Both the position numbers and the translations under genes were made by a program. Below, piece after piece: positions 23,839-32,593 of a stretch of 57,082 bases of DNA (positions are counted from its first letter, which is position 1; each line of letters starts with the position of its first letter). The DNA comes from Savagea sp. (GTDB lineage Bacteria > Bacillota > Bacilli > Bacillales_A > Planococcaceae): assembly GCA_030152585.1 (NCBI GenBank), contig JASLJC010000054.1:1-57082 (forward strand), written 5' to 3'. The notes beneath the pieces are model-generated. The model saw nothing but the letters and a program-made list of their open reading frames with translations, did not search any database and was not told the origin of the DNA.

Positions 23839-24032
23839 CCCCTTTTGAAAGACGTCTTCCGTTATCTGTTCATCGCGTGGACATTTCGGACCGATGTTAT
23901 ACACATAACACCCGGTGACGTTGTTTCAAAACGAGACGTGAAAAGCTCTACGATTCCCGAACGGACTGTCCAAATGCTCAATTTAAAACAATCCATATAT
24001 GTATGAAACGCCTTTTATTCATATCCTTTGAT

Positions 24033-24061
24033 AGCATACAATAGAGAAAAAATGATGTCAA
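24033..24061 (-). promoter_or_regulatory. atpI: Sigma-A promoter of the ATP synthase operon
   Basis: On the minus strand a perfect −35 TTGACA (24056-24061) and −10 TATGCT (24033-24038) are separated by 17 bases. The predicted start is near 24026, giving a leader of about 270 bases before atpI. Confidence 0.8.
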
Positions 24062-24340
24062 TTGTTTCCCGTGAAATTATTCACAATGTCCGCTATTTTG
24101 ACGTTTAGAATGTGTACTTTTAGTGAACGTTAGTACTTTTATAACAAAAACATTTTTCGGCGCTAATTGAAAATCGTTTTCGCAAAAAACTTCTTTTTTA
24201 ATATTGTACAAAAATTTTATTTTGTCATTTTTTCACTTTTTGCTAAACGAACGAAGAACAGAACGAAACCGTCAGCAATTTCGAATTCTTTCGTTCTTTT
24301 GTCCTTATTTCCTTATTTGTCGTTCAAACGTATCGATTGA

Positions 24341-24389
24341 AAAAGCTAGCAAAAGTCGCACATTTAAAGTCGCGTACTTTGCTAGCTTT
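24341..24389 (-). terminator. Terminator of the upp–wecB operon
   Basis: AAAGCTAGCAAA pairs with TTTGCTAGCTTT, with one extra A on one arm and a 15-base loop. A TTTTT run follows on the minus strand. It begins 4 bases after the wecB stop. Confidence 0.9.
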
Positions 24390-24392
24390 CGA

Positions 24393-25514
24393 TTACATAT
24401 CGTGACGTTGTAAAAATTCACGTAACGCTTGAACGATTCGTTCAGATGCATGTCCGTCACCGTACGGGTTTGACGCTTTTGCCATCGCCTCGTACGCTTT
24501 TGGATCACTTAACAATTCATCCGTTAAGTTGAAAATCGTTTCTTCTTCTGTTCCTGCTAATTTTAACGTACCTGCTTCAATACCTTCTGGACGTTCCGTC
24601 GTATCGCGTAAAACGATAACCGGTTTGCCAAGGCTCGGTGCTTCTTCTTGAATACCACCTGAGTCCGTTAAAATGATATGTGAACGCGCTGCAAAGTTAT
24701 GGAAATCGACAACTTCGAGTGGCTCAATTAAATGAACGCGATCGTGGTTGCCTAAAATTTCATCTGCTACTTCGCGTACCGCAGGGTTCATATGCATTGG
24801 ATAAACGATTTGAATATCGTCATATTTTTCTAATAAACGACGGATCGCTCGGAACATATGACGCATCGGTTCACCTAAGTTTTCACGACGGTGTGCGGTT
24901 AATAAAATCATTTTATCATCGCCAATTTTTTCTAACATCGGGTGTGTATACGATGAATCAACCGTCGTCTGCAGTGCATCGATCGCTGTATTTCCTGTAA
25001 TGTAAATACGCGATTCGTCTTTTCCTTCATTGATTAAGTTTTGGGCAGACTTTTCCGTCGGCGAGAAATGGAGGTCCGCAATAACACCTGTCAATTGACG
25101 GTTCATTTCTTCTGGGTACGGTGAATATTTATCCCACGTACGAAGTCCCGCTTCAACGTGTCCGACCGCTACTTTGTTATAAAAGGCAGCTAAACTACCG
25201 ATAAAGGTCGTCGCTGTATCACCATGGACTAACACGATATCTGGCTTCGCTTCTTTCATAATGCGATCGAGCCCTTCAAGTCCACGTGTTGCAACGTCAA
25301 CGAGTGTTTGACGGCTTTTCATAATATTTAAATCAAAATCGGGTGTTACTTGGAACGTTTCAAGCACTTGATCTAACATTTCACGGTGTTGAGCCGTAAC
25401 GGTTACGATCGACTCAATGTCTTCATGCTTTTCCAGTTCTAATACGAGAGGCGCCATTTTAATTGCTTCTGGACGCGTCCCAAAGATCGTCATCACTTTC
25501 CACTTGCGTGTCAA
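24393..25514 (-). CDS. mnaA: UDP-N-acetylglucosamine 2-epimerase (non-hydrolysing)
   Basis: A 373-residue WecB/MnaA-type enzyme that interconverts UDP-GlcNAc and UDP-ManNAc for wall teichoic acid linkage units or other cell-surface polymers. Family motifs are GTRPEAIKMAPL, VHGDTATTF, GHVEAGLRT, LTAHRRENLG and DSGGIQEEAPSLGKP, then RDTTERPEG. The longest frame starts at TTG 25532, but SD GAAGGTGGG lies inside it, so TTG 25514 is preferred and gives the usual N-terminus. The same position between upp and atpI is known from Listeria and staphylococci. Confidence 0.94.
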   Translation of the reverse strand: MTRKWKVMTIFGTRPEAIKMAPLVLELEKHEDIESIVTVTAQHREMLDQVLETFQVTPDFDLNIMKSRQTLVDVATRGLEGLDRIMKEAKPDIVLVHGDTATTFIGSLAAFYNKVAVGHVEAGLRTWDKYSPYPEEMNRQLTGVIADLHFSPTEKSAQNLINEGKDESRIYITGNTAIDALQTTVDSSYTHPMLEKIGDDKMILLTAHRRENLGEPMRHMFRAIRRLLEKYDDIQIVYPMHMNPAVREVADEILGNHDRVHLIEPLEVVDFHNFAARSHIILTDSGGIQEEAPSLGKPVIVLRDTTERPEGIEAGTLKLAGTEEETIFNLTDELLSDPKAYEAMAKASNPYGDGHASERIVQALREFLQRHDM

Positions 25515-25538
25515 ATCGAATCCCACCTTCAATTTTTA

Positions 25539-26168
25539 TTATTTTGTACCGAATAAACGGTCTCCTGCATCGCCAAGTCCTGGCACGATATAGCCATTTT
25601 CATCTAATTTTTCATCGAGTGCTGCAATATAAACGTCTACATCTGGGTGTTCTTCTGTGAATGCTGCGACGCCTTCTGGTGCTGCAATTAAACACATGAA
25701 CTGAATATCTTTCGCTCCACGTTTTTTAAGTGAATGAACGGCTTCAATTGCTGAACCACCGGTTGCGAGCATCGGGTCAACGACGATAAATTTACGTTCT
25801 TGAACGTCTTTCGGTAATTTTACATAATATTCTACTGGTTTTAACGTTTCAGGGTCACGGTAAAGTCCGATATGTCCGACACGTGCAGCTGGAATTAACT
25901 CTAAAATACCTTCGACCATACCAAGTCCTGCACGAAGAATTGGAATAATGCCTAATTTTTTACCAGCTAATACGTTCGATGTAGACGGTCCTACTGGTGT
26001 TTCGACGACCGTTTCAGCGAGTGGTAAATCACGCGTAATTTCATATGCCATGAGTGTCGCTACTTCGTCTACGAGTTCACGAAATTCTTTCGTTCCTGTA
26101 TTGACATCACGAATAAATGTAAGTTTGTGTTGAATGAGCGGGTGATCAAATACGTGTACGTTGCTCAT
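25539..26168 (-). CDS. upp: Uracil phosphoribosyltransferase
   Basis: A 209-residue salvage enzyme that joins uracil and PRPP to give UMP. The PRPP loop VVDPMLATGGSAIEA, PILRAGLGMVEGI and the C-terminal YIVPGLGDAGDRLFGTK are all intact. SD AAGGAG is 8 bases before the ATG, and a TATAAT lies about 40 bases upstream. It is followed by mnaA after 24 bases and is probably co-transcribed with it. Confidence 0.97.
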   Translation of the reverse strand: MSNVHVFDHPLIQHKLTFIRDVNTGTKEFRELVDEVATLMAYEITRDLPLAETVVETPVGPSTSNVLAGKKLGIIPILRAGLGMVEGILELIPAARVGHIGLYRDPETLKPVEYYVKLPKDVQERKFIVVDPMLATGGSAIEAVHSLKKRGAKDIQFMCLIAAPEGVAAFTEEHPDVDVYIAALDEKLDENGYIVPGLGDAGDRLFGTK

Positions 26169-26209
26169 AAAAATCGCTCCTTTATTGTTTCAATTTCTTA
26201 ACCTTGTTT

Positions 26210-26215
26210 ATTATA
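26210..26215 (-). promoter_or_regulatory. upp: Candidate −10 of the upp promoter
   Basis: A perfect TATAAT on the minus strand, 41 bases upstream of the upp start. The −35 is weak (ATGACT-like with 16-17 bases spacing), so strength and exact start are uncertain. Confidence 0.5.
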
Positions 26216-26403
26216 ACAGAAGAAAGAGTGAAGTCATATGACGGGTTCTAAAACATTTTCATTCTTTCTTTTCAGTTAATTTCTTTTTCAAGTATGAAAG
26301 TATACACCTATTGGAAAAAGGATTCGCTCTTAATAAGGATTACTCATAAACGTACCCATTTATCAATGCCTACTTAGCTCCCAAAAGAAAATAATGAAAA
26401 ACG

Positions 26404-26440
26404 TAAAAAGGTACGCAAGCGAGATGCTTGCGTACCTTTT
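26404..26440 (-). terminator. Terminator of glyA
   Basis: A perfect 15-bp stem AAAAGGTACGCAAGC / GCTTGCGTACCTTTT with a 5-base loop, directly after the glyA stop; the T-tract continues the stem. Confidence 0.95.
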
Positions 26441-26447
26441 CGAGTGA

Positions 26448-27689
26448 TTATGCGTAAAGTGGGAAACGTGAAGTTAGTGCTTTGACACGTTTACGTGCTT
26501 CTTCATATACTGTTTCGTCCCCGATATTTTTTAAGACGAGTGCCATAATTTGACCGATTTCTTTCATGTCGTCTTCTTTCATACCACGGCTCGTTACAGC
26601 TGGTGTTCCGATACGAATACCTGATGTTACGAATGGACTTTCTGTATCGAACGGAATTGTGTTTTTATTCGTTGTAATTCCGACTTCATCTAATGCCGCT
26701 TCTCCGTCTTTTCCTGTTACTTCAAGTGAACGAAGGTTTAGAAGGAGTAAGTGATTATCTGTTCCACCTGAAACGATGTCGATTCCTTCTGCTTGTAATG
26801 CTTCGCTTAATGCAGCAGCATTTTTCTTAATTTGTTGTGCATATTGTTTGAATTCAGGTTGTAACGCTTCGCCAAATGCAACTGCTTTTGCCGCGATGAC
26901 GTGCATTAAAGGACCCCCTTGAATTCCTGGGAAAATCGATTTGTCGATTTTTTTACCCCATTCTTCGTTCGTTAAAATTAAACCACCGCGTGGACCGCGA
27001 AGTGTTTTATGTGTCGTAGACGTCACAAAGTCTGCGTATTCAACAGGGTTTGGGTGCTCTCCTGCTGCGACGAGACCTGCGATGTGCGCCATATCAACCA
27101 TGAAAAGTGCGCCGACTTCATCTGCAATTGAACGGAATTTCGCAAAGTCGATTTCACGTGGGTATGCACTTGCACCTGCGATAATTAATTTCGGTTGGTG
27201 TTCAATCGCTTTTTGACGAACGTCTTCGTAGTCGATCATTTCAGTTTCTTTATCAACACCATATTCCACAAAGTTGTAAATTTTACCTGAGAAGTTTACC
27301 GGACTACCGTGTGTTAAGTGTCCACCGTGTGATAAGTTCATGCCGAGCACTGTATCACCTGGTTCTAATACTGTGAAGTAAACAGCCATATTCGCTTGTG
27401 CACCTGAGTGTGGTTGTACGTTGGCATGTTCTGCTCCGAAAATTTCTTTTAAGCGATCGCGTGCGATGTCTTCTACAACGTCGACGTGCTCACATCCTCC
27501 GTAATAACGTTTACCTGGATAACCTTCAGCATATTTATTCGTTAAATATGAACCTTGTGCTTCCATAACAGCTTCTGTTACAAAGTTTTCTGATGCAATG
27601 AGTTCGATGTTGTCTTGTTGACGTGTCTTTTCTGCCATAATCGCATTGTATACAGCTTCATCTGCACGTTGTACGTTGCTTAAATCCAT
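26448..27689 (-). CDS. glyA: Serine hydroxymethyltransferase
   Basis: A 413-residue PLP enzyme that converts serine and tetrahydrofolate to glycine and methylene-tetrahydrofolate. The PLP Lys lies in VTSTTHKTLRGPRGG. ELIASENFVT, NKYAEGYPGKRYYGG and LSHGGHLTHG are typical. SD AAGGGAG precedes the ATG. It follows ywlG by 105 bases, as in B. subtilis, and ends in a strong terminator. Confidence 0.98.
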   Translation of the reverse strand: MDLSNVQRADEAVYNAIMAEKTRQQDNIELIASENFVTEAVMEAQGSYLTNKYAEGYPGKRYYGGCEHVDVVEDIARDRLKEIFGAEHANVQPHSGAQANMAVYFTVLEPGDTVLGMNLSHGGHLTHGSPVNFSGKIYNFVEYGVDKETEMIDYEDVRQKAIEHQPKLIIAGASAYPREIDFAKFRSIADEVGALFMVDMAHIAGLVAAGEHPNPVEYADFVTSTTHKTLRGPRGGLILTNEEWGKKIDKSIFPGIQGGPLMHVIAAKAVAFGEALQPEFKQYAQQIKKNAAALSEALQAEGIDIVSGGTDNHLLLLNLRSLEVTGKDGEAALDEVGITTNKNTIPFDTESPFVTSGIRIGTPAVTSRGMKEDDMKEIGQIMALVLKNIGDETVYEEARKRVKALTSRFPLYA

Positions 27690-27794
27690 TTCGTATCTTC
27701 TCCCTTACGTTTATCTATTGTTGGAACGCTAACTTTCGTGTTCTAGCATGATTGTAACATAAATTACGTAAAAATCTATTGAAATTCGGTGAAA

Positions 27795-28343
27795 TCACGA
27801 ACGATATTTTGCGCGTGGCCCTCCGACGAGGCGAGGACGTGTCGTCGCTACCGTGACGATAGCTTCTCCGATTCGTTCCATTGATGTCCGAACTGGTACG
27901 ACGACCGGTTTTAAATGCATACCAATCATCGTCTGTCCGATATCGATTCCTGCGTGTGCTACAAGTTGTTCGACCGTCACCGCATCTTCAAGGTGTTCAT
28001 AAGCATACGTCGACATCGAACCTCCTGCTTCTCGTACTGGATAAACCGTTAATGGTTCTAATCCGAACGTTTCCGCTGCGTGACGTTCGATCGTTAAGAC
28101 ACGATTAATATGTTCGCATCCTTGAAACGCTAAATGGAGTTGATGACGTGCAGCAAACTCACGTAACGGTCGGAATAACGCTTCCGCTACTTCAGGTGAA
28201 CTTGCAGAACCGATTCGTTCTCCGATAACTTCTGATGTCGAACAACCGACGACAAAAAATGTATTCGGATGAATCGGTGTTTGTTCTTCAAACTCTGCAA
28301 GTAGTTGTTCGAGCTGTAACGTCCACATACGTGTTGCGTCCAT
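27795..28343 (-). CDS. ywlG: UPF0340 (YwlG) family protein
   Basis: A 182-residue protein of the conserved TIGR01440/UPF0340 family, with VVGCSTSEVIGERIG near the N-terminus, AFQGCEHINR and the C-terminal VVPVRTSMERIGEA…RPRLVGGPRAKY. Its biochemical role is not established. It lies 12 bases after rpiB with an AGAGGAGG SD and before glyA, the order found in Bacillus. Confidence 0.92.
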   Translation of the reverse strand: MDATRMWTLQLEQLLAEFEEQTPIHPNTFFVVGCSTSEVIGERIGSASSPEVAEALFRPLREFAARHQLHLAFQGCEHINRVLTIERHAAETFGLEPLTVYPVREAGGSMSTYAYEHLEDAVTVEQLVAHAGIDIGQTMIGMHLKPVVVPVRTSMERIGEAIVTVATTRPRLVGGPRAKYRS

Positions 28344-28355
28344 GGAATCCTCCTC

Positions 28356-28799
28356 TTAGTTTTCGTCTTGGATCGCTGTTATTTTATCGATACGGCGTTG
28401 ATGACGACCGCCTTCAAATTCTGCTGTTAACCACGTTTTTGCAATTTCTTTTGCAAGGGCGCCGCCGACAATTCGTCCGCCCATTGCTAAAATGTTCGAA
28501 TCGTTATGTTCGCGTGTCGCATGCGCTGTATATACGTCGTGAACGAGGGCACAGCGAATACCGTTTACTTTGTTTGCTGCAATTGACATTCCAATACCTG
28601 TTCCACAAATTAAAATACCTCGTTCGTATTTTCCACTTGCGACACCTTCTGCTACAGGTTTTGCGTAGTCTGGGTAATCGACCGATTCTTCGTGATCAGG
28701 TCCGAGGTCAACGTAGTCTAACTTCATTTCTTCTAATAATGTAATGATTTCACGGCGTAAATTGTTTCCGCCGTGATCTGATGCGATGGCAATTGTCAT
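28356..28799 (-). CDS. rpiB: Ribose-5-phosphate isomerase B
   Basis: A 147-residue RpiB/LacAB-type enzyme (IAIASDHGGNNL at the start, catalytic Cys65 in GILICGTGIGMSIAANK, and HNDSNILAMGGRIVG). It converts ribose-5-phosphate to ribulose-5-phosphate in the pentose phosphate pathway. It corresponds to B. subtilis YwlF by position. A methyl-accepting chemotaxis gene precedes it by 52 bases. Confidence 0.94.
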   Translation of the reverse strand: MTIAIASDHGGNNLRREIITLLEEMKLDYVDLGPDHEESVDYPDYAKPVAEGVASGKYERGILICGTGIGMSIAANKVNGIRCALVHDVYTAHATREHNDSNILAMGGRIVGGALAKEIAKTWLTAEFEGGRHQRRIDKITAIQDEN

Positions 28800-28851
28800 C
28801 TTTATTCCTCTTTTCTAAAATGTAATGATTTTATTTTATCATAAAAACGTT

Positions 28852-30132
28852 TTACCGTGTCGTGTCAAATTGGTTGACGATTTGACGCAACTCTTCTGCT
28901 TCTACTTCAAGCTGTTTGGCCCGTTGTTCCATTTGTTGCATGACGATACGTTGTGCTTCTGTCGTCGACGTTACTTGTTCTGTTCCTGCTGCCGTTTCTT
29001 CTGCGATAGCCGCAACGTGTTGAGCTTGTTCACTCGTCTTTTGAATACTACTTAACTGTTTATTAACAACGTCTGTAATTTCCATAACAGACATCGTCAT
29101 CTTGCGCACTTCTTCACTCGTTGTCGCCATCGCTTCGCTCGTTTCTTTCGCTCGTTGTTGTTCTTTTTGCGCTAACGTATTTTGCTCACTGACGTGGTGC
29201 ACGATTTCTTTCACTTCATCTTGAATTCGTGCAATCATCGTATGAATATCTGTAACTGATTGTGCACTTTGGTCAGCGAGCATGCGAATTTCTTCTGCGA
29301 CGACTGCGAAACCTTGACCAGCCTCACCTGCTCGTGCTGCTTCAATCGAAGCATTGAGCGCTAACAAATTCGTCTGTTCGGCAATACTACCAACGACATT
29401 TACAATTTCACCGATTTTTTCCGTTTCTTTTGCTAACTGCTGTGCTTGTCTTTCTGACTGTTCGCTACGTGCTGTAATTTCGCCAATATGGTCGACTAAA
29501 TTTAAAACCGTATCGGTCGTTTCTTGTAACAATGTAAAAATTTCACGCGCTTGACGCCCGGTTTCCCCCGCTGTTTCGTTGACACGGGTAGCGTCACTTT
29601 GAATATATTCTAATTCTTCAGCCGTTTGTTGAATAGCTAGTGCCGTCTCTTCTGCACCTTTTGAAATGTCTTGTACGGTACTATTGACAATGACGGTCTG
29701 TTCATTCGCTTCTAAAGCGCCTGCTGCCGTAGCGTGTGCGGTTGTTGTCGTACGTTCGACACTTTGATCAATTTGCTCGACAATTTTTCGCAAGCTTTCA
29801 ACGACTCGTTGAAACGATTCAGCGACAGATTGAATTTCATCATTCGATTGTGGGCAATGAACATCTTGTCCAATTTGATGATTCGCCACACGTTCGGCCG
29901 ATTGTTCTAACTGTTGTAACGGTCGTGTTAAAAATTGGCTGAAAATTGCAGCTAATATACCGGACCAAAGAATACCTAATCCGTACGTTACCATTTCAAA
30001 AACAGACGGATTCATATTCGGGAAAAATCTCGGTTGTACGGTATGTAAAAACAACGCACTACACGTATACGTAACGAGTGCTAATATCGTAACGAACAAC
30101 ACGAGTTTCATGCGAAGATTTCCTTTTTTCAT
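28852..30132 (-). CDS. Methyl-accepting chemotaxis protein without a large sensor domain
   Basis: A 426-residue receptor. Two membrane segments (about 9-31 and 45-68) enclose only about a dozen outside residues, so there is no normal extracellular ligand domain. A HAMP domain (about 66-120) and an MCP signalling domain follow; the tip EQTNLLALNASIEAARAGEA and GFAVVAEEIRMLADQS is intact and should bind CheA/CheW. It overlaps ywlE by 4 bases (ATGA) with an SD GGAGG inside ywlE. In B. subtilis the manganese exporter gene mntP (ywlD) lies near ywlE; here a chemoreceptor lies within the cluster instead. It may sense membrane state or an intracellular signal. Confidence 0.92.
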   Translation of the reverse strand: MKKGNLRMKLVLFVTILALVTYTCSALFLHTVQPRFFPNMNPSVFEMVTYGLGILWSGILAAIFSQFLTRPLQQLEQSAERVANHQIGQDVHCPQSNDEIQSVAESFQRVVESLRKIVEQIDQSVERTTTTAHATAAGALEANEQTVIVNSTVQDISKGAEETALAIQQTAEELEYIQSDATRVNETAGETGRQAREIFTLLQETTDTVLNLVDHIGEITARSEQSERQAQQLAKETEKIGEIVNVVGSIAEQTNLLALNASIEAARAGEAGQGFAVVAEEIRMLADQSAQSVTDIHTMIARIQDEVKEIVHHVSEQNTLAQKEQQRAKETSEAMATTSEEVRKMTMSVMEITDVVNKQLSSIQKTSEQAQHVAAIAEETAAGTEQVTSTTEAQRIVMQQMEQRAKQLEVEAEELRQIVNQFDTTR

Positions 30133-30572
30133 CTCTGTTCCTCCAATCGTTCTACTAATGTTTCAATAACATCTAACAATTCGTAATAAGTCGCTTCATA
30201 CGTTCCATACGATTGCCCGAATGGATCGAGTATGTCGAGACCTTCCACTCGGCCAATATATTCTTTCAACGTATATACTTTTGACGCTTGTTCGGGATAG
30301 TGCATTTTCAATAAATCCCGATGTTGCGTCGTCATCGTTAACAATAAGTCGGCCCATTCGATATCTTCTCGGCGTAACAAATGTGACGTTTCCGTATGCG
30401 GTAACCCATTTTTTTCAACGAGTGCTTTCGCATGCGGAGACATCGGTATGCCGTCTTGCGTCATAATACCTGCAGAACGTACTGCTATATTCGGAATTTG
30501 CTTTGCTCGCAAAATCGCTTCCGCCATTGGACTGCGACATGTGTTTCCTGTACAAATAAAACAAATATTCAT
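30129..30572 (-). CDS. ywlE: Protein arginine phosphatase YwlE
   Basis: A 147-residue low-molecular-weight phosphatase. The P-loop is C7-TGNTC-R13-S with Thr11, the residue that marks arginine rather than tyrosine phosphatases in B. subtilis YwlE. The general-acid Asp lies in LDPFGQS. The enzyme removes phosphate from arginine residues marked by McsB in the CtsR/ClpC protein-quality system. SD AGGTGAT precedes the ATG. It heads a transcription unit with the chemoreceptor gene; a promoter lies at 30596-30624. Confidence 0.93.
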   Translation of the reverse strand: MNICFICTGNTCRSPMAEAILRAKQIPNIAVRSAGIMTQDGIPMSPHAKALVEKNGLPHTETSHLLRREDIEWADLLLTMTTQHRDLLKMHYPEQASKVYTLKEYIGRVEGLDILDPFGQSYGTYEATYYELLDVIETLVERLEEQR

Positions 30573-30595
30573 TTTATCACCTACTTTAAGATTAC

Positions 30596-30624
30596 ATCAT
30601 ATTTTTATGAAAATATACTGTTAA
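30596..30624 (-). promoter_or_regulatory. ywlE: Candidate sigma-A promoter of ywlE
   Basis: On the minus strand TTAACA (30619-30624) and TATGAT (30596-30601) are separated by 17 bases. A 17-bp palindrome ACGATTTCACAAATCGT (30639-30655) lies about 14 bases upstream of the −35 and could be an operator. Confidence 0.55.
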
Positions 30625-30665
30625 CCCCTTTTGTGACAACGATTTCACAAATCGTCAACAATCGA

Positions 30666-30704
30666 CAAAAACCGGCCTCTTCCACACTAAGGAATGACCG
30701 GTTT
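30666..30704 (-). terminator. Terminator of ywlC
   Basis: AAACCGG pairs with CCGGTTT, with an inner TTCC/GGAA stem and TTTTTG on the minus strand, 4 bases after the ywlC stop. Confidence 0.8.
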
Positions 30705-30707
30705 CTT

Positions 30708-31736
30708 TTATTCATAACGACGTCCCGCTGCTGCTTTTGTTAAACGATTCATAACAGCTGTTCCTACACCGTTTAAATCTGTTTCGACTGCTAAAATAAT
30801 ATCCGCTGTCGTCATGTCACACTGACGTAACGCACGATATAAATGTGCTGCCATTTGATCATGACGTTTCGCAGGACCGAGAGCGAAATACCAATCTGCT
30901 TCATCGATATACAGTTCATCTGGTCCGATAACCGCAACTTCTTTTCCTTCTTGTTGGAGCGTCTTCACAGCGAGATGAATTTTTTCTTTGTCCGGTCGAA
31001 TCACAAATAAAGGGGCATCCGGTGCATAATGCATATATTTCATACCTGGAGCACGCGGTGCTTTTTCTTGTTGAACGGTAATATCTTCTCGGACTTCCCC
31101 GATGACCGCTTCAATTTGTTCTTTCGTCACTGAGCCAGGACGTAAAATAGTAGGCGGTGTCGTCGTCATATCGAGTACCGTCGACTCCACACCGACATCC
31201 GTTGGGCCTCCGTCGACAATGTACGGAATTCGTCCTTCTAAGTCTGCGTAGACATGTTCTGCTGTCGTCGGACTTGGTTTGCCGCTTCGATTGGCACTCG
31301 GTGCTGCGACCGGTTCGTTTAACTGGCGTAACATCGCAAGTGCTACTGGATGATTCGGCATTCGAATGCCGACCGTTTCCATTCCTGGTGTGACACTCGG
31401 CGCTACTGCTCCTTCTTTTTTGTATAAAATGAACGTCAGCGGTCCCGGCCAAAAATGATCCATCAACTGACGCGCTTCTTCTGATACGTCGCGTGCGAGT
31501 TGATCCACTTGTGCAAGATCCGCAATGTGAACGATAAGCGGATTGTCGGATGGGCGTCCTTTCGCTTGAAAGATTTTTTGTACCGCTTCTTCATTCGTCG
31601 CAACCGCTCCTAATCCGTACACTGTTTCTGTCGGAAAAGCGACGACATCTCCCGCTCGAAAATGCGCGAGTGCTTCTCCAAAAAAACGACATTCATTACC
31701 GTCTCGTTCATACGTTTCTACCATCGTATCGATCAT
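30708..31736 (-). CDS. ywlC: L-threonylcarbamoyl-AMP synthase (Sua5/YwlC)
   Basis: A 342-residue Sua5-type enzyme. The YrdC-like domain (about 10-205) has GDVVAFPTETVYGLGA, the KGRPSDNPLIVHI motif and SANRSGKPSPT. The smaller Sua5 C-terminal domain (about 230-340) contains APGMKYMHYAPDAP. It makes threonylcarbamoyl-AMP for the t6A37 modification of ANN-decoding tRNAs. The frame is open to 31775, but ATG 31736 follows the SD AAAGGGG and starts 18 bases after prmC. spoIIR and the ywlA/ywlB genes of Bacillus are missing between the two. Confidence 0.95.
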   Translation of the reverse strand: MIDTMVETYERDGNECRFFGEALAHFRAGDVVAFPTETVYGLGAVATNEEAVQKIFQAKGRPSDNPLIVHIADLAQVDQLARDVSEEARQLMDHFWPGPLTFILYKKEGAVAPSVTPGMETVGIRMPNHPVALAMLRQLNEPVAAPSANRSGKPSPTTAEHVYADLEGRIPYIVDGGPTDVGVESTVLDMTTTPPTILRPGSVTKEQIEAVIGEVREDITVQQEKAPRAPGMKYMHYAPDAPLFVIRPDKEKIHLAVKTLQQEGKEVAVIGPDELYIDEADWYFALGPAKRHDQMAAHLYRALRQCDMTTADIILAVETDLNGVGTAVMNRLTKAAAGRRYE

Positions 31737-31753
31737 TTGATATTCCCCTTTCG

Positions 31754-32593
31754 TTAAATTGTCACGTGTACCCAACGATCTTTACCGTGCATATCTTGAT
31801 GCGCTTCAATCTGCGCATGCGGCAATGAACGTTGAAATAAGTGAAGGACGGATTCCTTTTGCAAATAGCCAATCTCAACGATACAGTGCGAACCTTTTGT
31901 CATAAAGGGTTGAATCGTTTCTGCTAAATGGCGATAAAATGCCAACCCTTCTTCTTTTGCGTACAAAGCTAATTCCGGCTCGAACTGTTTCGTACTTTCG
32001 CTCATCGCATCTTTTTCCCCTAATCCGATATAAGGTGGATTTGAAATGATCACGTCATACGTGCCAGACAATACGTTCGTTCCGTCTCCGTGACGAAAAG
32101 TCAACGCCGTCTCATACGTTGTCGCATTTTGCTTTGCAATGAGAAGAGCATCTTTTGAAATATCTGTCGCTTCGATATCGAGTGCCGGACGCTCTTTTTT
32201 TAACGTCACCGCAATCGCACCACTTCCTGTACCGATATCGACAACACGAGCATTCGGCGAACATGTGTTGTCGATTACTTCTAACGTATACGCCACAATT
32301 TCTTCTGTTTCGGGTCGCGGAATGAGTACCGATGAATCAACGTAAAACGGGCGGTTGAAAAAGTACGCTTCTTCTATAACGTATTGAAACGGTTCTCCAC
32401 GTAATAAACGTGCGCCGAGTCGTTCCATTCGTTCGAGTGCTTCACCTTCCACTTCTTCATTTAACGCCATAATCCATCCGGTATAATCGTATTGTAAAAC
32501 GTGGCGAACGAGTTGTTCACCAACATTCGGATCACACCCGACTGCTTCGAGTCGTTCACTCCATTTTTTCGTCACGTTGAACACGTTCGTCAT
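31754..32593 (-). CDS. prmC: Release factor glutamine methyltransferase PrmC
   Basis: A 279-residue SAM-dependent enzyme that methylates the Gln of the GGQ motif in release factors. It has the SAM loop VVDIGTGSGAIAV, the catalytic SNPPYIG motif and an N-terminal helical substrate domain with PFQYVIEEAYF. It overlaps prfA, its substrate gene, by 4 bases (ATGA). Confidence 0.96.
   Translation of the reverse strand: MTNVFNVTKKWSERLEAVGCDPNVGEQLVRHVLQYDYTGWIMALNEEVEGEALERMERLGARLLRGEPFQYVIEEAYFFNRPFYVDSSVLIPRPETEEIVAYTLEVIDNTCSPNARVVDIGTGSGAIAVTLKKERPALDIEATDISKDALLIAKQNATTYETALTFRHGDGTNVLSGTYDVIISNPPYIGLGEKDAMSESTKQFEPELALYAKEEGLAFYRHLAETIQPFMTKGSHCIVEIGYLQKESVLHLFQRSLPHAQIEAHQDMHGKDRWVHVTI

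Larger units (their letters stand above)
23758..24392. other. Long non-coding region: atp leader, promoter and upstream spacer
   Basis: From right to left this 635-base region holds the wecB terminator (24341-24389), a 9-bp perfect hairpin (AGAACGAAA 24260-24268 / TTTCGTTCT 24289-24297), AT-rich spacer, the atp promoter (24033-24061) and the untranslated leader (about 24026-23758). I see no gene with a ribosome binding site in it. The in-frame extension of atpI (23758-23904) has no SD. Confidence 0.7.

Noticed and set aside
23758..23904. N-terminal extension of AtpI by 49 residues
   Set aside because: The frame is open, but there is no SD for the upstream ATG, and ATG 23757 has a strong SD and gives the family length.
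27690..27830. PurR box pair upstream of glyA
   Set aside because: CGAA cores occur, but not as an inverted pair with the usual 16-17 base spacing, and one lies in the end of ywlG.
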